A stretch of DNA of 7,288 bases from an uncultured Erysipelotrichaceae bacterium (GTDB lineage Bacteria; Bacillota_I; Bacilli_A; Erysipelotrichales; Erysipelotrichaceae). Position 1 is the first letter of the stretch; each line of letters starts with the position of its first letter. The position numbers and the translations under genes are program-made. Below the pieces are notes generated by a model. That model had not been told where the DNA came from. It did no database searches and saw nothing but the letters and a program-made list of their open reading frames with translations. The stretch lies in NCBI GenBank assembly GCA_902766675.1, contig CACXEN010000171.1, positions 1 through 7,288 on the forward strand. The letters run 5' to 3'. Of the stretch, positions 1 through 5,980 are shown one piece after another.

Positions 1-423
1 GAAGTCAATGAGCATTGTGAATCACAAATGCCAGGTGTATTTGCGTGTGGAAATGTTTTACATGTCCATGATTTAGTAGACTATGTTACTGCAGAAGGAA
101 GAAAAGCAGGCATTGGCGCAGCGAAATATCTAAAGAATGAATTATCCCCTAGCACTGGTTTTCAAACAAATGCAGGAAATGGAATATCTTACGTACTACC
201 ACAACGTGTAGATTATCCGAATAGTGATGATACTGTTGAATTCTCTTTCCGTGTAAGAACACCATATAAAGACGCAAGTATTGTTGTATCAAGTAATGGT
301 AAAGAAATTAAGCGTATGAAAAAGCCTACACTTCTTCCTGCCGAAATGGAAAAAGTGATTTTACCAAAAGATATATTACAAACAATTCAAAATGAATTAA
401 CGATTGAAGTTGAGGAGGCCTAA
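1..423 (+). CDS. FAD/NAD(P)-dependent oxidoreductase, C-terminal part (5' end outside window)
   Basis: The reading frame is open from base 1, so this is the last 140 residues of a longer protein; the ATG at 28 is internal. Visible residues 10-19 (MPGVFACGNV) match the C-terminal FAD-binding motif of pyridine-nucleotide-disulfide oxidoreductases, where a segment ending in GVFAxGN/D contacts the flavin. The following HDLVDYVTAEGRKAG segment and the tail with FRVRTPYKDA and LLPAEMEKV are typical of the clostridial family encoded beside glycerol-3-phosphate dehydrogenase (glpO/glpA-like) and DUF1667. Full-length members are roughly 400-420 residues. The role inferred from the family is a soluble flavoprotein passing electrons in glycerol-3-phosphate oxidation, but the substrate is not shown here. 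The stop lies 2 nt before the next ATG, and that gene's ribosome site lies inside this one, so the two are co-transcribed and probably translationally coupled. Confidence 0.85.
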   Translation, partial: EVNEHCESQMPGVFACGNVLHVHDLVDYVTAEGRKAGIGAAKYLKNELSPSTGFQTNAGNGISYVLPQRVDYPNSDDTVEFSFRVRTPYKDASIVVSSNGKEIKRMKKPTLLPAEMEKVILPKDILQTIQNELTIEVEEA

Positions 424-425
424 GT

Positions 426-776
426 ATGGAACTAACATGTATTGTATGTCCACGTGGATGCACTATCACATATGATGTCGTGGATGGTGAAGCTGTCAAT
501 ATTCAAGGAAACACTTGCCCAAGAGGAAAAACATATACAGAAACAGAAGTAAAGGCCCCTACTAGAATGGTTACATCAACCATTCCAATTGAAGGAGGTG
601 TCTATCACCAAATACCTGTCATCACCTCTGCCCCAATCCCAAAAGGTGCCATCTTCGAAGTCATGGATATTATTCATAACACAAGTGTCAAGGCACCAAT
701 CAATGTTGGTGATGTCATTATTGAAAATGTCGCAAATACTGGAATTGATATTCTAGCAGCTCGTACAATGAAATAA
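426..776 (+). CDS. DUF1667 (COG3862) protein with conserved CxxC motif
   Basis: This is a complete 116-residue protein, about the usual length of the family. Four cysteines occupy the family positions: CIVCPRGC (Cys5, Cys8, Cys12) and NTCPRGKTY (Cys31). They probably bind a metal or an Fe-S cluster. The central TSAPIPKG (residues 68-74) and the C-terminal NVGDVIIENVANTG stretch are also family hallmarks. Members are almost always encoded directly after an FAD-dependent oxidoreductase of the type seen upstream, often with glpO, glpF and glpK, so a small redox partner or electron carrier for that enzyme is likely; the biochemical role is not established. The start is fixed by GAGGAGG at 412-418, 7 nt before the ATG. 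A hairpin overlapping the stop ends the operon. Confidence 0.88.
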   Translation: MELTCIVCPRGCTITYDVVDGEAVNIQGNTCPRGKTYTETEVKAPTRMVTSTIPIEGGVYHQIPVITSAPIPKGAIFEVMDIIHNTSVKAPINVGDVIIENVANTGIDILAARTMK

Positions 777-797
777 GGGAAGTTAATCTTCCCTTTT
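775..797 (+). terminator. Rho-independent terminator after the DUF1667 gene, between convergent genes
   Basis: AAGGGAAG (775-782) and CTTCCCTT (788-795) form a perfect 8-bp stem around the 5-nt loop TTAAT, followed on the + strand by TTCATTTTATT. The stem begins at the last two bases of the DUF1667 stop codon. On the - strand the same hairpin follows the der stop by 6 nt, but its trailing sequence (ATTTCATT) is a poorer U-tract. It is therefore a good + strand terminator and a possible, weaker, bidirectional one for der. Confidence 0.75.
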
Positions 798-801
798 CAT
801 T

Positions 802-2115
802 TTATTCATTAATTTTTTTGCGGAATATAAAGTGTATTGGTGTACCTTCAAAGTTAAATGCTTGTCTAAATGTATTCTCTAAGAATCTTTCATAAGAGAA
901 ATGAATCAACTTTGGATCATTACAAGATAATACAAATGTTGGTGGTTGAATTGCGACTTGGGTACCATAGAATACTCTAAATCGCTTACCATTTTTTGTT
1001 GGAGATGGATTAACTAATTGTGTATCCATAATGACATTGTTTAATATATTCGTTTGAATTCTTCTTCTAGAATTCTCATATACTTCATCAACCTTTGGAA
1101 TAATCGTATTGATCCTTTGTTTCGTAAGTGCGCTAATAAATACAATTGGTGCATATGATAAATAAGCAAATTCAGCTCTTACCTTTTCAGTAAATTCATT
1201 CATTGTCTTATCATCTTTTTCTACTGTATCCCACTTATTTACCACAATGATGGTTGGTCTACCTGCTTCTTTTGCGTATCCCGCAACATGTTTATCTTGT
1301 TCGCGAATACCCTTTTCAGCATCAATCAAGAATAAAACAACATCTGCTTTTTCCATTGCAGTCATTGCCCGCAATACAGAATATTTCTCTATAGATTCAT
1401 AGACCTTTCCACGTTTTCTAATACCTGCAGTATCCACAATGACATATGGTCTACCATAATATGTAAAAGGTGTATCCACAGAATCTCTTGTCGTACCTTG
1501 TTCATTAGAAACGATAGCTCTATCTTCATTTAAAATTGCATTGACAAGAGAAGATTTACCAACATTTGGTTCACCTATTACCGCAATACGAATGCCTTCA
1601 TCTTCTAACTTTGGTTTTTCTTCTGGCAAATATTCAATACATTGATCTAAAACATCACCTATTCCAATACCATGCACACCACTTGTCGCAATTGGATCAC
1701 CTAAACCAAGATTATAGAATTCATATATATTCATCATCTTTGATTGATCATCAATAAAATTAACTGCTAAAACAACTGGTTTGTTTTGTTTTTGTAGCAT
1801 CGATGCGATAAATTGATCATCGTCCGTCAAACCAATTTTTCCATTACATACCATCAAAATAACATCTGCTTCTTCCATCGCAATTTGGACTTGTGCACGT
1901 ATTTCTTCTTGGTATGGTTGGTCTTCTAATTCGATACCACCTGTATCAATCACACGAAAAATATTGCCAACCCATTCTGCTTTGGCATAGATTCTATCTC
2001 TAGTTACACCTGGAATATCTTCAATAATAGATATTCTAGATCCAGCTACACGGTTAAAAATCGTAGACTTCCCTACGTTTGGTCTGCCTACGATTGCGAT
2101 TGTTCCAGTTTTCAC
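802..2115 (-). CDS. der: Ribosome biogenesis GTPase Der (EngA)
   Basis: This 437-residue protein matches the family length (about 436) and has the family-specific tandem GTPase domains plus a C-terminal KH-like domain. Domain 1 has G1 GRPNVGKS (10-17), G2 VTRD (37-40), G3 DTGG (57-60) and a G4 reading NFID (119-122) instead of NKxD. Domain 2 has G1 GEPNVGKS (181-188), TTRD (208-211), DTAG (228-231), NKWD (293-296) and SAL (328-330), all canonical. Residues from about 350 onward form the KH-like domain. Der is a cytoplasmic GTPase required for maturation of the 50S subunit. The start is GTG, overlapping the cmk stop as GTGA. No in-frame ATG fits, and the N-terminus (MKTGTIAIVGRPNVGKS) aligns with the family. 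AGGAGG lies 4 nt upstream of the GTG. It is the last gene of the 2112-3753 operon. Confidence 0.97.
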   Translation of the reverse strand: MKTGTIAIVGRPNVGKSTIFNRVAGSRISIIEDIPGVTRDRIYAKAEWVGNIFRVIDTGGIELEDQPYQEEIRAQVQIAMEEADVILMVCNGKIGLTDDDQFIASMLQKQNKPVVLAVNFIDDQSKMMNIYEFYNLGLGDPIATSGVHGIGIGDVLDQCIEYLPEEKPKLEDEGIRIAVIGEPNVGKSSLVNAILNEDRAIVSNEQGTTRDSVDTPFTYYGRPYVIVDTAGIRKRGKVYESIEKYSVLRAMTAMEKADVVLFLIDAEKGIREQDKHVAGYAKEAGRPTIIVVNKWDTVEKDDKTMNEFTEKVRAEFAYLSYAPIVFISALTKQRINTIIPKVDEVYENSRRRIQTNILNNVIMDTQLVNPSPTKNGKRFRVFYGTQVAIQPPTFVLSCNDPKLIHFSYERFLENTFRQAFNFEGTPIHFIFRKKINE

Positions 2116-2786
2116 GCATCCTCCTGAACCAATGGTTCAACATATGACATTACAGCTCCCACAGATTCTTCAATTGTTAAATCACTAGTATCTAATTCAA
2201 TTGCGTCCTCTGCTTTTGTTAGCGGTGAATTCTCGCGGTGCATATCCTGATAATCACGTTGTCTAATTTCTTCCGCTATTGTTTCTACATCTGTAACAGG
2301 TAAGCCTAATTCAATATTTTGTTTATATCTTCTAAGTGCACGACTCTCTGCACTCGCTGTTAGATATATCTTTAACTCTGCATCTTTTAAAACTACAGTA
2401 CCGATATCTCTGCCGTCCATGATAAAGCCTTTATCTTTTGCCATTTCTTGTTGGCGTTTTACTAAATCACTTCTCACATTTTTATGTTTTGAAACATCAC
2501 TTGCGGCTAAAGAAACATCATCTGCACGAATTTCTTCTGATACATCCTCACCATCCATGAATATCTTTCCATCTGGTGTCAAAACAATCTCTGTATTCTT
2601 TAACATCTCACATAAAGCTTCTTCATCTTCATAAGAAATGTTATTTAATTTAGCTTTTAATCCAACACAACGATACATCGCTCCTGTATCTAAATGTACA
2701 TAATTTAAAAGTTCACATACTTTTTTTGCAATAGTACTCTTACCAGCAGCACTAGGCCCATCAATCGCAATATTAATTTTCTTCAT
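2112..2786 (-). CDS. cmk: Cytidylate kinase
   Basis: This enzyme transfers phosphate from ATP to CMP or dCMP in the cytoplasm, feeding CTP/dCTP synthesis and salvage. With the ATG at 2786 it has 224 residues, as expected for the family. The P-loop is GPSAAGKS (10-17). LDTGAMYR (32-39) belongs to the nucleoside-monophosphate-binding region, MDGRDIGTVV (123-132) is the family signature, and the C-terminal RDYQDMHRENSPL and AIELDTSDL segments complete the lid/CMP region. A GTG 9 nt further upstream (2795) is in frame, but the ATG is preferred: AAGAGG at 2795-2800 sits 8 nt ahead of it and would overlap the GTG. The upstream gene's stop is separated from this ATG by one base, and der overlaps its end by 4 nt. 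B. subtilis has an rpsA-like gene (ypfD) just after cmk; none is present here. Confidence 0.97.
   Translation of the reverse strand: MKKINIAIDGPSAAGKSTIAKKVCELLNYVHLDTGAMYRCVGLKAKLNNISYEDEEALCEMLKNTEIVLTPDGKIFMDGEDVSEEIRADDVSLAASDVSKHKNVRSDLVKRQQEMAKDKGFIMDGRDIGTVVLKDAELKIYLTASAESRALRRYKQNIELGLPVTDVETIAEEIRQRDYQDMHRENSPLTKAEDAIELDTSDLTIEESVGAVMSYVEPLVQEDA
2120..2125 (-). promoter_or_regulatory. Ribosome binding site of der
   Basis: A perfect AGGAGG lies inside the 3' end of cmk, only 4 nt before the GTG start of der. A nearer ATG (within GGATGCG) is in another frame. The close spacing, GTG start and GTGA overlap suggest that der translation depends partly on ribosomes finishing cmk. Confidence 0.75.
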
Positions 2787-2787
2787 C

Positions 2788-3753
2788 CTATACACCTCTT
2801 GATAAAACTATTAGGTATATTACAATACCAAAGATAATTATTAATGCAACAATAATTACAATTAATAATATATTTAAAACTTGATTTGCATGATGCACTT
2901 TTCCATTTACTTCACTGAGATTATCTTCATAATCATCCATTTGTGCACGCATTTGTGTTGTTTCATTCAATAATGTTTGGTGTGTATTATTTTCAGAACC
3001 AACATGTTGCATATATGTTTCCGTTCCCATTGGATCATATAACGATTGGGAATTGCCAGTATTACCATTTACTAGATTTTGTACTTCTGCCATGATATCG
3101 TCTTTTGATAAAGTCTTTGAATCACTTTCAAAAGGATCATCAAATAGATTAATCTGCTCAGTATTTACCATATCTGAATTTCTTCTTGGTTGATTAAACA
3201 ATGGGAATTCATTATTAGTATTCTGTGGATATGTTTGTTGTTGTGTATATTGAGGAGCAGGTTGAGACATTGGTTGTTGTTGTCTAGGTGCTTGTTGTTG
3301 ATATTGAGACGCAAAAGGTTTACTTGGAGCGCTTGTTGGTTGTGGTCTATGATCACGTAATTGTCTCAATACATTTACACTAGTATTTTCACTTAACGCA
3401 TTTCCTTGCTCAATGTTATATTGTTTTACTTCACGAATATATTCATCAATATATTCATTATTCAATGAAGGTGTATTATTCTCACTTTGCTCAAGAGTAT
3501 TGATATCCAACTTTCTATCTCTTCTAGATAAATTAGTTGGTGTAAAATCCTCTTTAAAAACTTGTGATCGCGCATGCGAAGCTTCGCGATCCTTTTCTAA
3601 TACATCTTGTGGAGCTGCAAAATTATTGGCATCCAATTGGTTTAGACGTCTTTCAAAACGAGACAATTCTTTACTTGAAATATTTGTATCCAAATCTTCA
3701 TGTATTTTGTCTCTAAGTTCTTTGTATTTCTCTGTTCTAGATAAACCGCTCAT
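2788..3753 (-). CDS. Tail-anchored membrane protein with Q/N-rich linker, function unknown
   Basis: I do not recognise the family. From the ATG at 3753 (GAGG at 3762-3765, 8 nt upstream) it has 321 residues. The N-terminus (about 1-60) is charged and predicted helical, with MSGLSRTEKYKELRDKI and an ELSRFERRLNQLD segment. A second charged block covers about 65-135. Residues about 138-186 are a low-complexity linker rich in Gln, Pro and Asn. Residues about 255-292 look coiled-coil-like (ETTQMRAQMDDYEDNLSEV), and about 293-317 form one strongly hydrophobic helix ending four residues before the C-terminus. There is no signal peptide, so the bulk should be cytoplasmic with the C-terminus in the membrane. 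It is the first gene of the operon with cmk and der. A TTG 21 nt upstream is in frame but lacks a ribosome site. A role in envelope or division scaffolding is conceivable but unsupported. Confidence 0.85.
   Translation of the reverse strand: MSGLSRTEKYKELRDKIHEDLDTNISSKELSRFERRLNQLDANNFAAPQDVLEKDREASHARSQVFKEDFTPTNLSRRDRKLDINTLEQSENNTPSLNNEYIDEYIREVKQYNIEQGNALSENTSVNVLRQLRDHRPQPTSAPSKPFASQYQQQAPRQQQPMSQPAPQYTQQQTYPQNTNNEFPLFNQPRRNSDMVNTEQINLFDDPFESDSKTLSKDDIMAEVQNLVNGNTGNSQSLYDPMGTETYMQHVGSENNTHQTLLNETTQMRAQMDDYEDNLSEVNGKVHHANQVLNILLIVIIVALIIIFGIVIYLIVLSRGV
3566..3591. repeat. GC-rich nested palindrome inside a coding region
   Basis: GATCGCG (3566-3572) and CGCGATC (3585-3591) are a perfect 7-bp inverted repeat. 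They overlap a perfect 12-bp palindrome, GCGAAGCTTCGC (3576-3587). The segment is much richer in GC than the surrounding gene. It encodes part of the KDREASHARSQ region of the tail-anchored protein, so it does not interrupt the frame. Confidence 0.6.
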
Positions 3754-3779
3754 ATTATTTACCTCATTTAACAATGGCT

Positions 3780-3788
3780 ATTATACCA
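3780..3788 (-). promoter_or_regulatory. Extended -10 promoter for the tail-anchored protein/cmk/der operon
   Basis: TGGTATAAT is a perfect TATAAT (3780-3785) with the TG of an extended -10 element. It lies in the 66-nt gap between ribU and the tail-anchored gene. No good -35 is seen at 16-18 nt; TTTAAA at 3801-3806 leaves only a 15-nt spacer. Initiation near 3773 would give a leader of about 20 nt containing the GAGG ribosome site. Confidence 0.6.
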
Positions 3789-3819
3789 TATGAAGCGCAA
3801 TTTAAAGGCTCTAAAACGA

Positions 3820-4395
3820 TTATTTATGCAATAATGGAGAAACTCTTTTATATACTAGTGCAGTAATAGCACTAACAATAATACCTTTGATTAAATTGAA
3901 TGGAACTACGCAAAATAATACAAATGTAGAAACGTCTTTTACTCCTTTAAAGATCATATTACCCGCTTCGATAATTTTATCTAATTCCATGAAACGAGAA
4001 TATAAAGGTAATAATACATATACATTCATTAATGCACCTGCAATCACCAAACAAATTGTTCCAACGATTAAACCTTTAATAGCACTACTTTTTGTTTTAT
4101 TTCTTTTATAGATAATAGCTGCAGGTACAACGAATGCACAACCAACAATAAAGTTAGCTAATTCCCCTACATATGCTGTTGTAGATCCTGTAAATATAAT
4201 ATTTAATACATTTTTTAATGCTTCAATGACAATAGCTGCAATTGGTCCTAAAGCAAATCCACCCACAAGCACAGGAACTTCACTTAAATCTAATTTATAG
4301 AAGCTCGGTGCTACTGGTAATGGAAATTCAAATAGCATTAGAATAAATGCTAGTGCGCTAAGAATTGCAATTTTTGTAAATACTTTTGTTGACAT
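3820..4395 (-). CDS. ribU: Riboflavin transporter RibU, substrate-binding (S) component of an ECF transporter
   Basis: This 191-residue integral membrane protein has about six hydrophobic helices. In the ECF system the S component binds riboflavin at the cell surface and works with the energising EcfA/EcfA'/EcfT module, which is not in this window. The RibU signature is clear: FPLPVAPSFYKLDLSEVPVL (about 24-43), then GGFALGP (45-51), the KNVLNIIFTG segment with STTAYVGELANF (61-82), and PFNLIKGIIVS near the C-terminus (165-175). The start is the ATG at 4395, because AAGGAGG (4403-4409) lies 7 nt upstream. The frame stays open for 24 more codons, but that stretch lies in the riboswitch leader. 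The FMN riboswitch upstream independently supports the substrate: uptake should fall when FMN is plentiful. No convincing terminator follows the stop. Confidence 0.95.
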   Translation of the reverse strand: MSTKVFTKIAILSALAFILMLFEFPLPVAPSFYKLDLSEVPVLVGGFALGPIAAIVIEALKNVLNIIFTGSTTAYVGELANFIVGCAFVVPAAIIYKRNKTKSSAIKGLIVGTICLVIAGALMNVYVLLPLYSRFMELDKIIEAGNMIFKGVKDVSTFVLFCVVPFNLIKGIIVSAITALVYKRVSPLLHK

Positions 4396-4402
4396 ATGGT
4401 TT

Positions 4403-4409
4403 CCTCCTT
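4403..4409 (-). promoter_or_regulatory. Ribosome binding site of ribU
   Basis: A perfect AAGGAGG lies 7 nt before the ATG and decides the start. Its GGAGG could pair with CCTC at 4423-4426, so part of the control may also be translational. Confidence 0.85.
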
Positions 4410-4414
4410 GCCTC

Positions 4415-4442
4415 AAAAAAAAGAGGCTTGATAAAAACCTCC
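4415..4442 (-). terminator. Riboswitch-controlled intrinsic terminator in the ribU leader
   Basis: GGAGGTTT (4442 down to 4435) pairs with AAGCCTCT (4429 down to 4422), giving 8 bp including two G-U pairs around the loop TTATC. Seven uridines (4421-4415) follow directly. It lies between the FMN aptamer and the ribU ribosome site, where an expression platform is expected, and should form when FMN is bound. Confidence 0.8.
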
Positions 4443-4450
4443 GGGTAAAA

Positions 4451-4565
4451 ATAAAAATCTCTTCCATCCAGACTATACTGTCGCCATTGGAATTTCACCA
4501 ATTCAACCTTACGGCTCGCGGGGTTTACCGCCGGTCGGGAATTACACCCTGCCCTGAGTTTTATC
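4451..4565 (-). ncRNA. FMN riboswitch (RFN element) aptamer controlling ribU
   Basis: Read on the - strand, the RFN core is present in order: CAGGGCAGGGTG, TAATTCCCGACCGGCGGTA, CCCCGCGAGCCG, TTGGTGAAATTCCAATGG, CGACAGTATAGTCTGGATGG and AAGAGAT. These match the conserved helices P2-P6 of the FMN aptamer. Stem P1 is closed by ATAAAACTC (4564-4556) pairing, with bulges, to GAGATTTTTAT (4461-4451). The RNA senses FMN. In Firmicutes it precedes rib biosynthesis genes or ribU, and FMN binding turns the downstream gene off. The aptamer starts almost exactly at the predicted transcription start. It is followed by a terminator at 4415-4442 whose 5' arm competes with P1 for the same strand. Confidence 0.97.
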
Positions 4566-4571
4566 ATCTAT

Positions 4572-4599
4572 ATTATAAAGCATATAGAATAGATGTCTA
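4572..4599 (-). promoter_or_regulatory. Sigma-A type promoter of ribU
   Basis: TAGACA (4594-4599; 5 of 6 match to TTGACA) and a perfect TATAAT (4572-4577) are separated by 16 nt. The predicted start, about 7 nt downstream near 4565, coincides with the first base of aptamer stem P1. The promoter sits within 40 nt of the upstream gene's stop codon. Confidence 0.8.
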
Positions 4600-4614
4600 T
4601 TTATATGCTTTATA
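4574..4614. repeat. 41-bp imperfect dyad covering the ribU promoter and the end of the upstream gene
   Basis: The left arm at 4574-4593 and the right arm at 4596-4614 are complementary over 19 bp with one bulged base and a 2-nt apex (TG at 4594-4595). The core is AAGCATATA...TATATGCTT. The dyad includes most of the ribU -10, the whole spacer and the -35, and begins at the stop codon of the five-TM protein gene. As RNA it could be a hairpin ending that gene's transcript, although no U-tract follows. As DNA it could be an operator. Confidence 0.55.
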
Positions 4615-5953
4615 TATTTAGAATTGTTTCAAATATTTTTATTAAATCTTTTGAAAATAGTGGAACATATTTACTAAATAGTATTGTACTTATGACAACA
4701 CATAGAACAAATATAGGAATTAATTTTGACATAGATAAATTCACACGAATTGTAATTCCATATATTTTTAGCATAATTCCAATAATACATGTCGCAATGA
4801 ATAAACCAATTCCTAAAATTGGTGATGGACCTAACAATACGGCACTAATTGCATATAGTATTGTTAAGAATAATGATGCTCTACCCGCTATATCAGTTAA
4901 TTTACTAGCAGAAACTTTATCTCTAAAAATACCACAATATAGAGAGATTACATTATAAGCAGCATATTCCATTGCTAATGCAAATATAGCAATTAAGAAT
5001 GTAATTTTCGCAGTTCCACTAAAATTCATTCTTGCAATACTGAATGCCGAATTATTAATAAATAAATTCAATCCATAAGCAAAGAATGATCCAAAAGCTA
5101 GCCAACGCATGAAGTTCATAAATAATAGCGCTAAAACATTCAGCGTGATACCTTCTGCACTTGCTACTTTCTTTACTGCAGAACCTGGCGAGAAGATCAT
5201 ATTGATCACATTCGCTCTTGGTTCATCAATAATATAATCTAAAAATGAATTGTGTCTTTCTTTAAATAATTGCACACCATTTTTCGCAATTGATTTTATT
5301 GTAACAGGCTCATCAGAGTCTCTTTTAAATTTTTCATTTTTAAAATTAGTAAATGAAGTTTTAACTTTATCCCAATATTTTGTAGTAGTTGCACCAATCG
5401 CAACAGTAGCTGCTCCTACTTTTTCTTTTACTTCATCAAATTTGTTTTCTTCTTTAGCTTCTGTATTTTCTAAAGTAGTTTCTTTTACTACTTCTTCAAC
5501 TATTTCATTATTCTCTTCTTTAACATCAACAACTTCTTCAACATTTTCTACAATAACTTCTTCGCTTTTCTTTGGTTGTTGTTTTTTATTTTTTGAAGAT
5601 TTTGTTTCTTTTGTAGTTTTATCATCAGTAGTTTTCTTAGAGGTAGTCTTCTTACCCTTCTTCTTAGATTGCTTTTTATCAGAGTCTAATTTTGCTACAT
5701 ATTTTCCATTCTTTTCTTTTTGTTTACTCTTTAATCTTTTGCTACCTTTTTTAGATTTCTTAACATCTTTCTTTGTGTCTTTTAAAAGATTATCGCTCTC
5801 TAAAACAACTGATTTACTTGTATTTACTAATAAAGTACTTTCATCAGTATTTTTAGGAACATATTTCTCATGTCTATATGCAACAACTCTTCTTCTATTG
5901 AGAGCTGGAGTATTTGTTCTTTTCTTATTTGCACCAATGTGTTTTTTATTCAT
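4610..5953 (-). CDS. Five-TM membrane protein with long lysine-rich N-terminal region, function unknown
   Basis: I do not recognise the family with certainty. From the ATG at 5953 (GGAG at 5960-5963, 6 nt upstream) it has 447 residues. The first half is hydrophilic: a basic start (NKKHIGANKKRTN, ALNRRR), a low-complexity Lys/Ser/Thr block at about 55-130, and an acidic Glu/Val block at about 131-180. Residues about 220-260 (FLDYIIDEPRANVINMIFSP) lead into five hydrophobic helices at about 271-298, 314-341, 357-375, 378-400 and 409-430. No signal peptide is seen, so the long charged tail is probably cytoplasmic. The helical half vaguely recalls Yip1-like domains of Firmicutes, but this is a weak resemblance. 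A TTG 12 nt upstream is in frame but overlaps the ribosome site. Terminators or dyads flank the gene, so it is probably transcribed alone. Confidence 0.8.
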   Translation of the reverse strand: MNKKHIGANKKRTNTPALNRRRVVAYRHEKYVPKNTDESTLLVNTSKSVVLESDNLLKDTKKDVKKSKKGSKRLKSKQKEKNGKYVAKLDSDKKQSKKKGKKTTSKKTTDDKTTKETKSSKNKKQQPKKSEEVIVENVEEVVDVKEENNEIVEEVVKETTLENTEAKEENKFDEVKEKVGAATVAIGATTTKYWDKVKTSFTNFKNEKFKRDSDEPVTIKSIAKNGVQLFKERHNSFLDYIIDEPRANVINMIFSPGSAVKKVASAEGITLNVLALLFMNFMRWLAFGSFFAYGLNLFINNSAFSIARMNFSGTAKITFLIAIFALAMEYAAYNVISLYCGIFRDKVSASKLTDIAGRASLFLTILYAISAVLLGPSPILGIGLFIATCIIGIMLKIYGITIRVNLSMSKLIPIFVLCVVISTILFSKYVPLFSKDLIKIFETILNI

Positions 5954-5970
5954 AAAAATCTCCAAAGACT

Positions 5971-5976
5971 ATTATA
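5971..5976 (-). promoter_or_regulatory. Possible -10 box for the five-TM protein gene
   Basis: A perfect TATAAT lies directly after the efp terminator and 18 nt before the ATG at 5953. A suitable -35 is not seen at 16-18 nt, where the sequence belongs to the terminator stem, and no TG extension is present. If used, the leader would be only about 11 nt and just hold GGAG. Confidence 0.4.
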
Positions 5977-5980
5977 CGAT

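Noticed and set aside
3165..3356. 63-aa Asn/Gln/His-rich - strand frame
   Set aside because: It is an alternate frame within the Gln-rich linker of the tail-anchored gene, caused by CAA repeats.
3413..3793. 126-aa + strand open frame
   Set aside because: It lies wholly opposite the tail-anchored protein gene with no ribosome site or recognisable product, while the - strand gene has good signals.
4396..4567. Open frames through the ribU leader, including a 24-codon N-terminal extension of RibU and a 69-aa frame
   Set aside because: The region is the FMN riboswitch. The encoded residues are translations of conserved RNA, and the strong AAGGAGG fixes the start at 4395.
4593..4958. 121-aa + strand open frame
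   Set aside because: It is antisense to the TM-coding part of the five-TM gene. Hydrophobic codons give open complementary frames.
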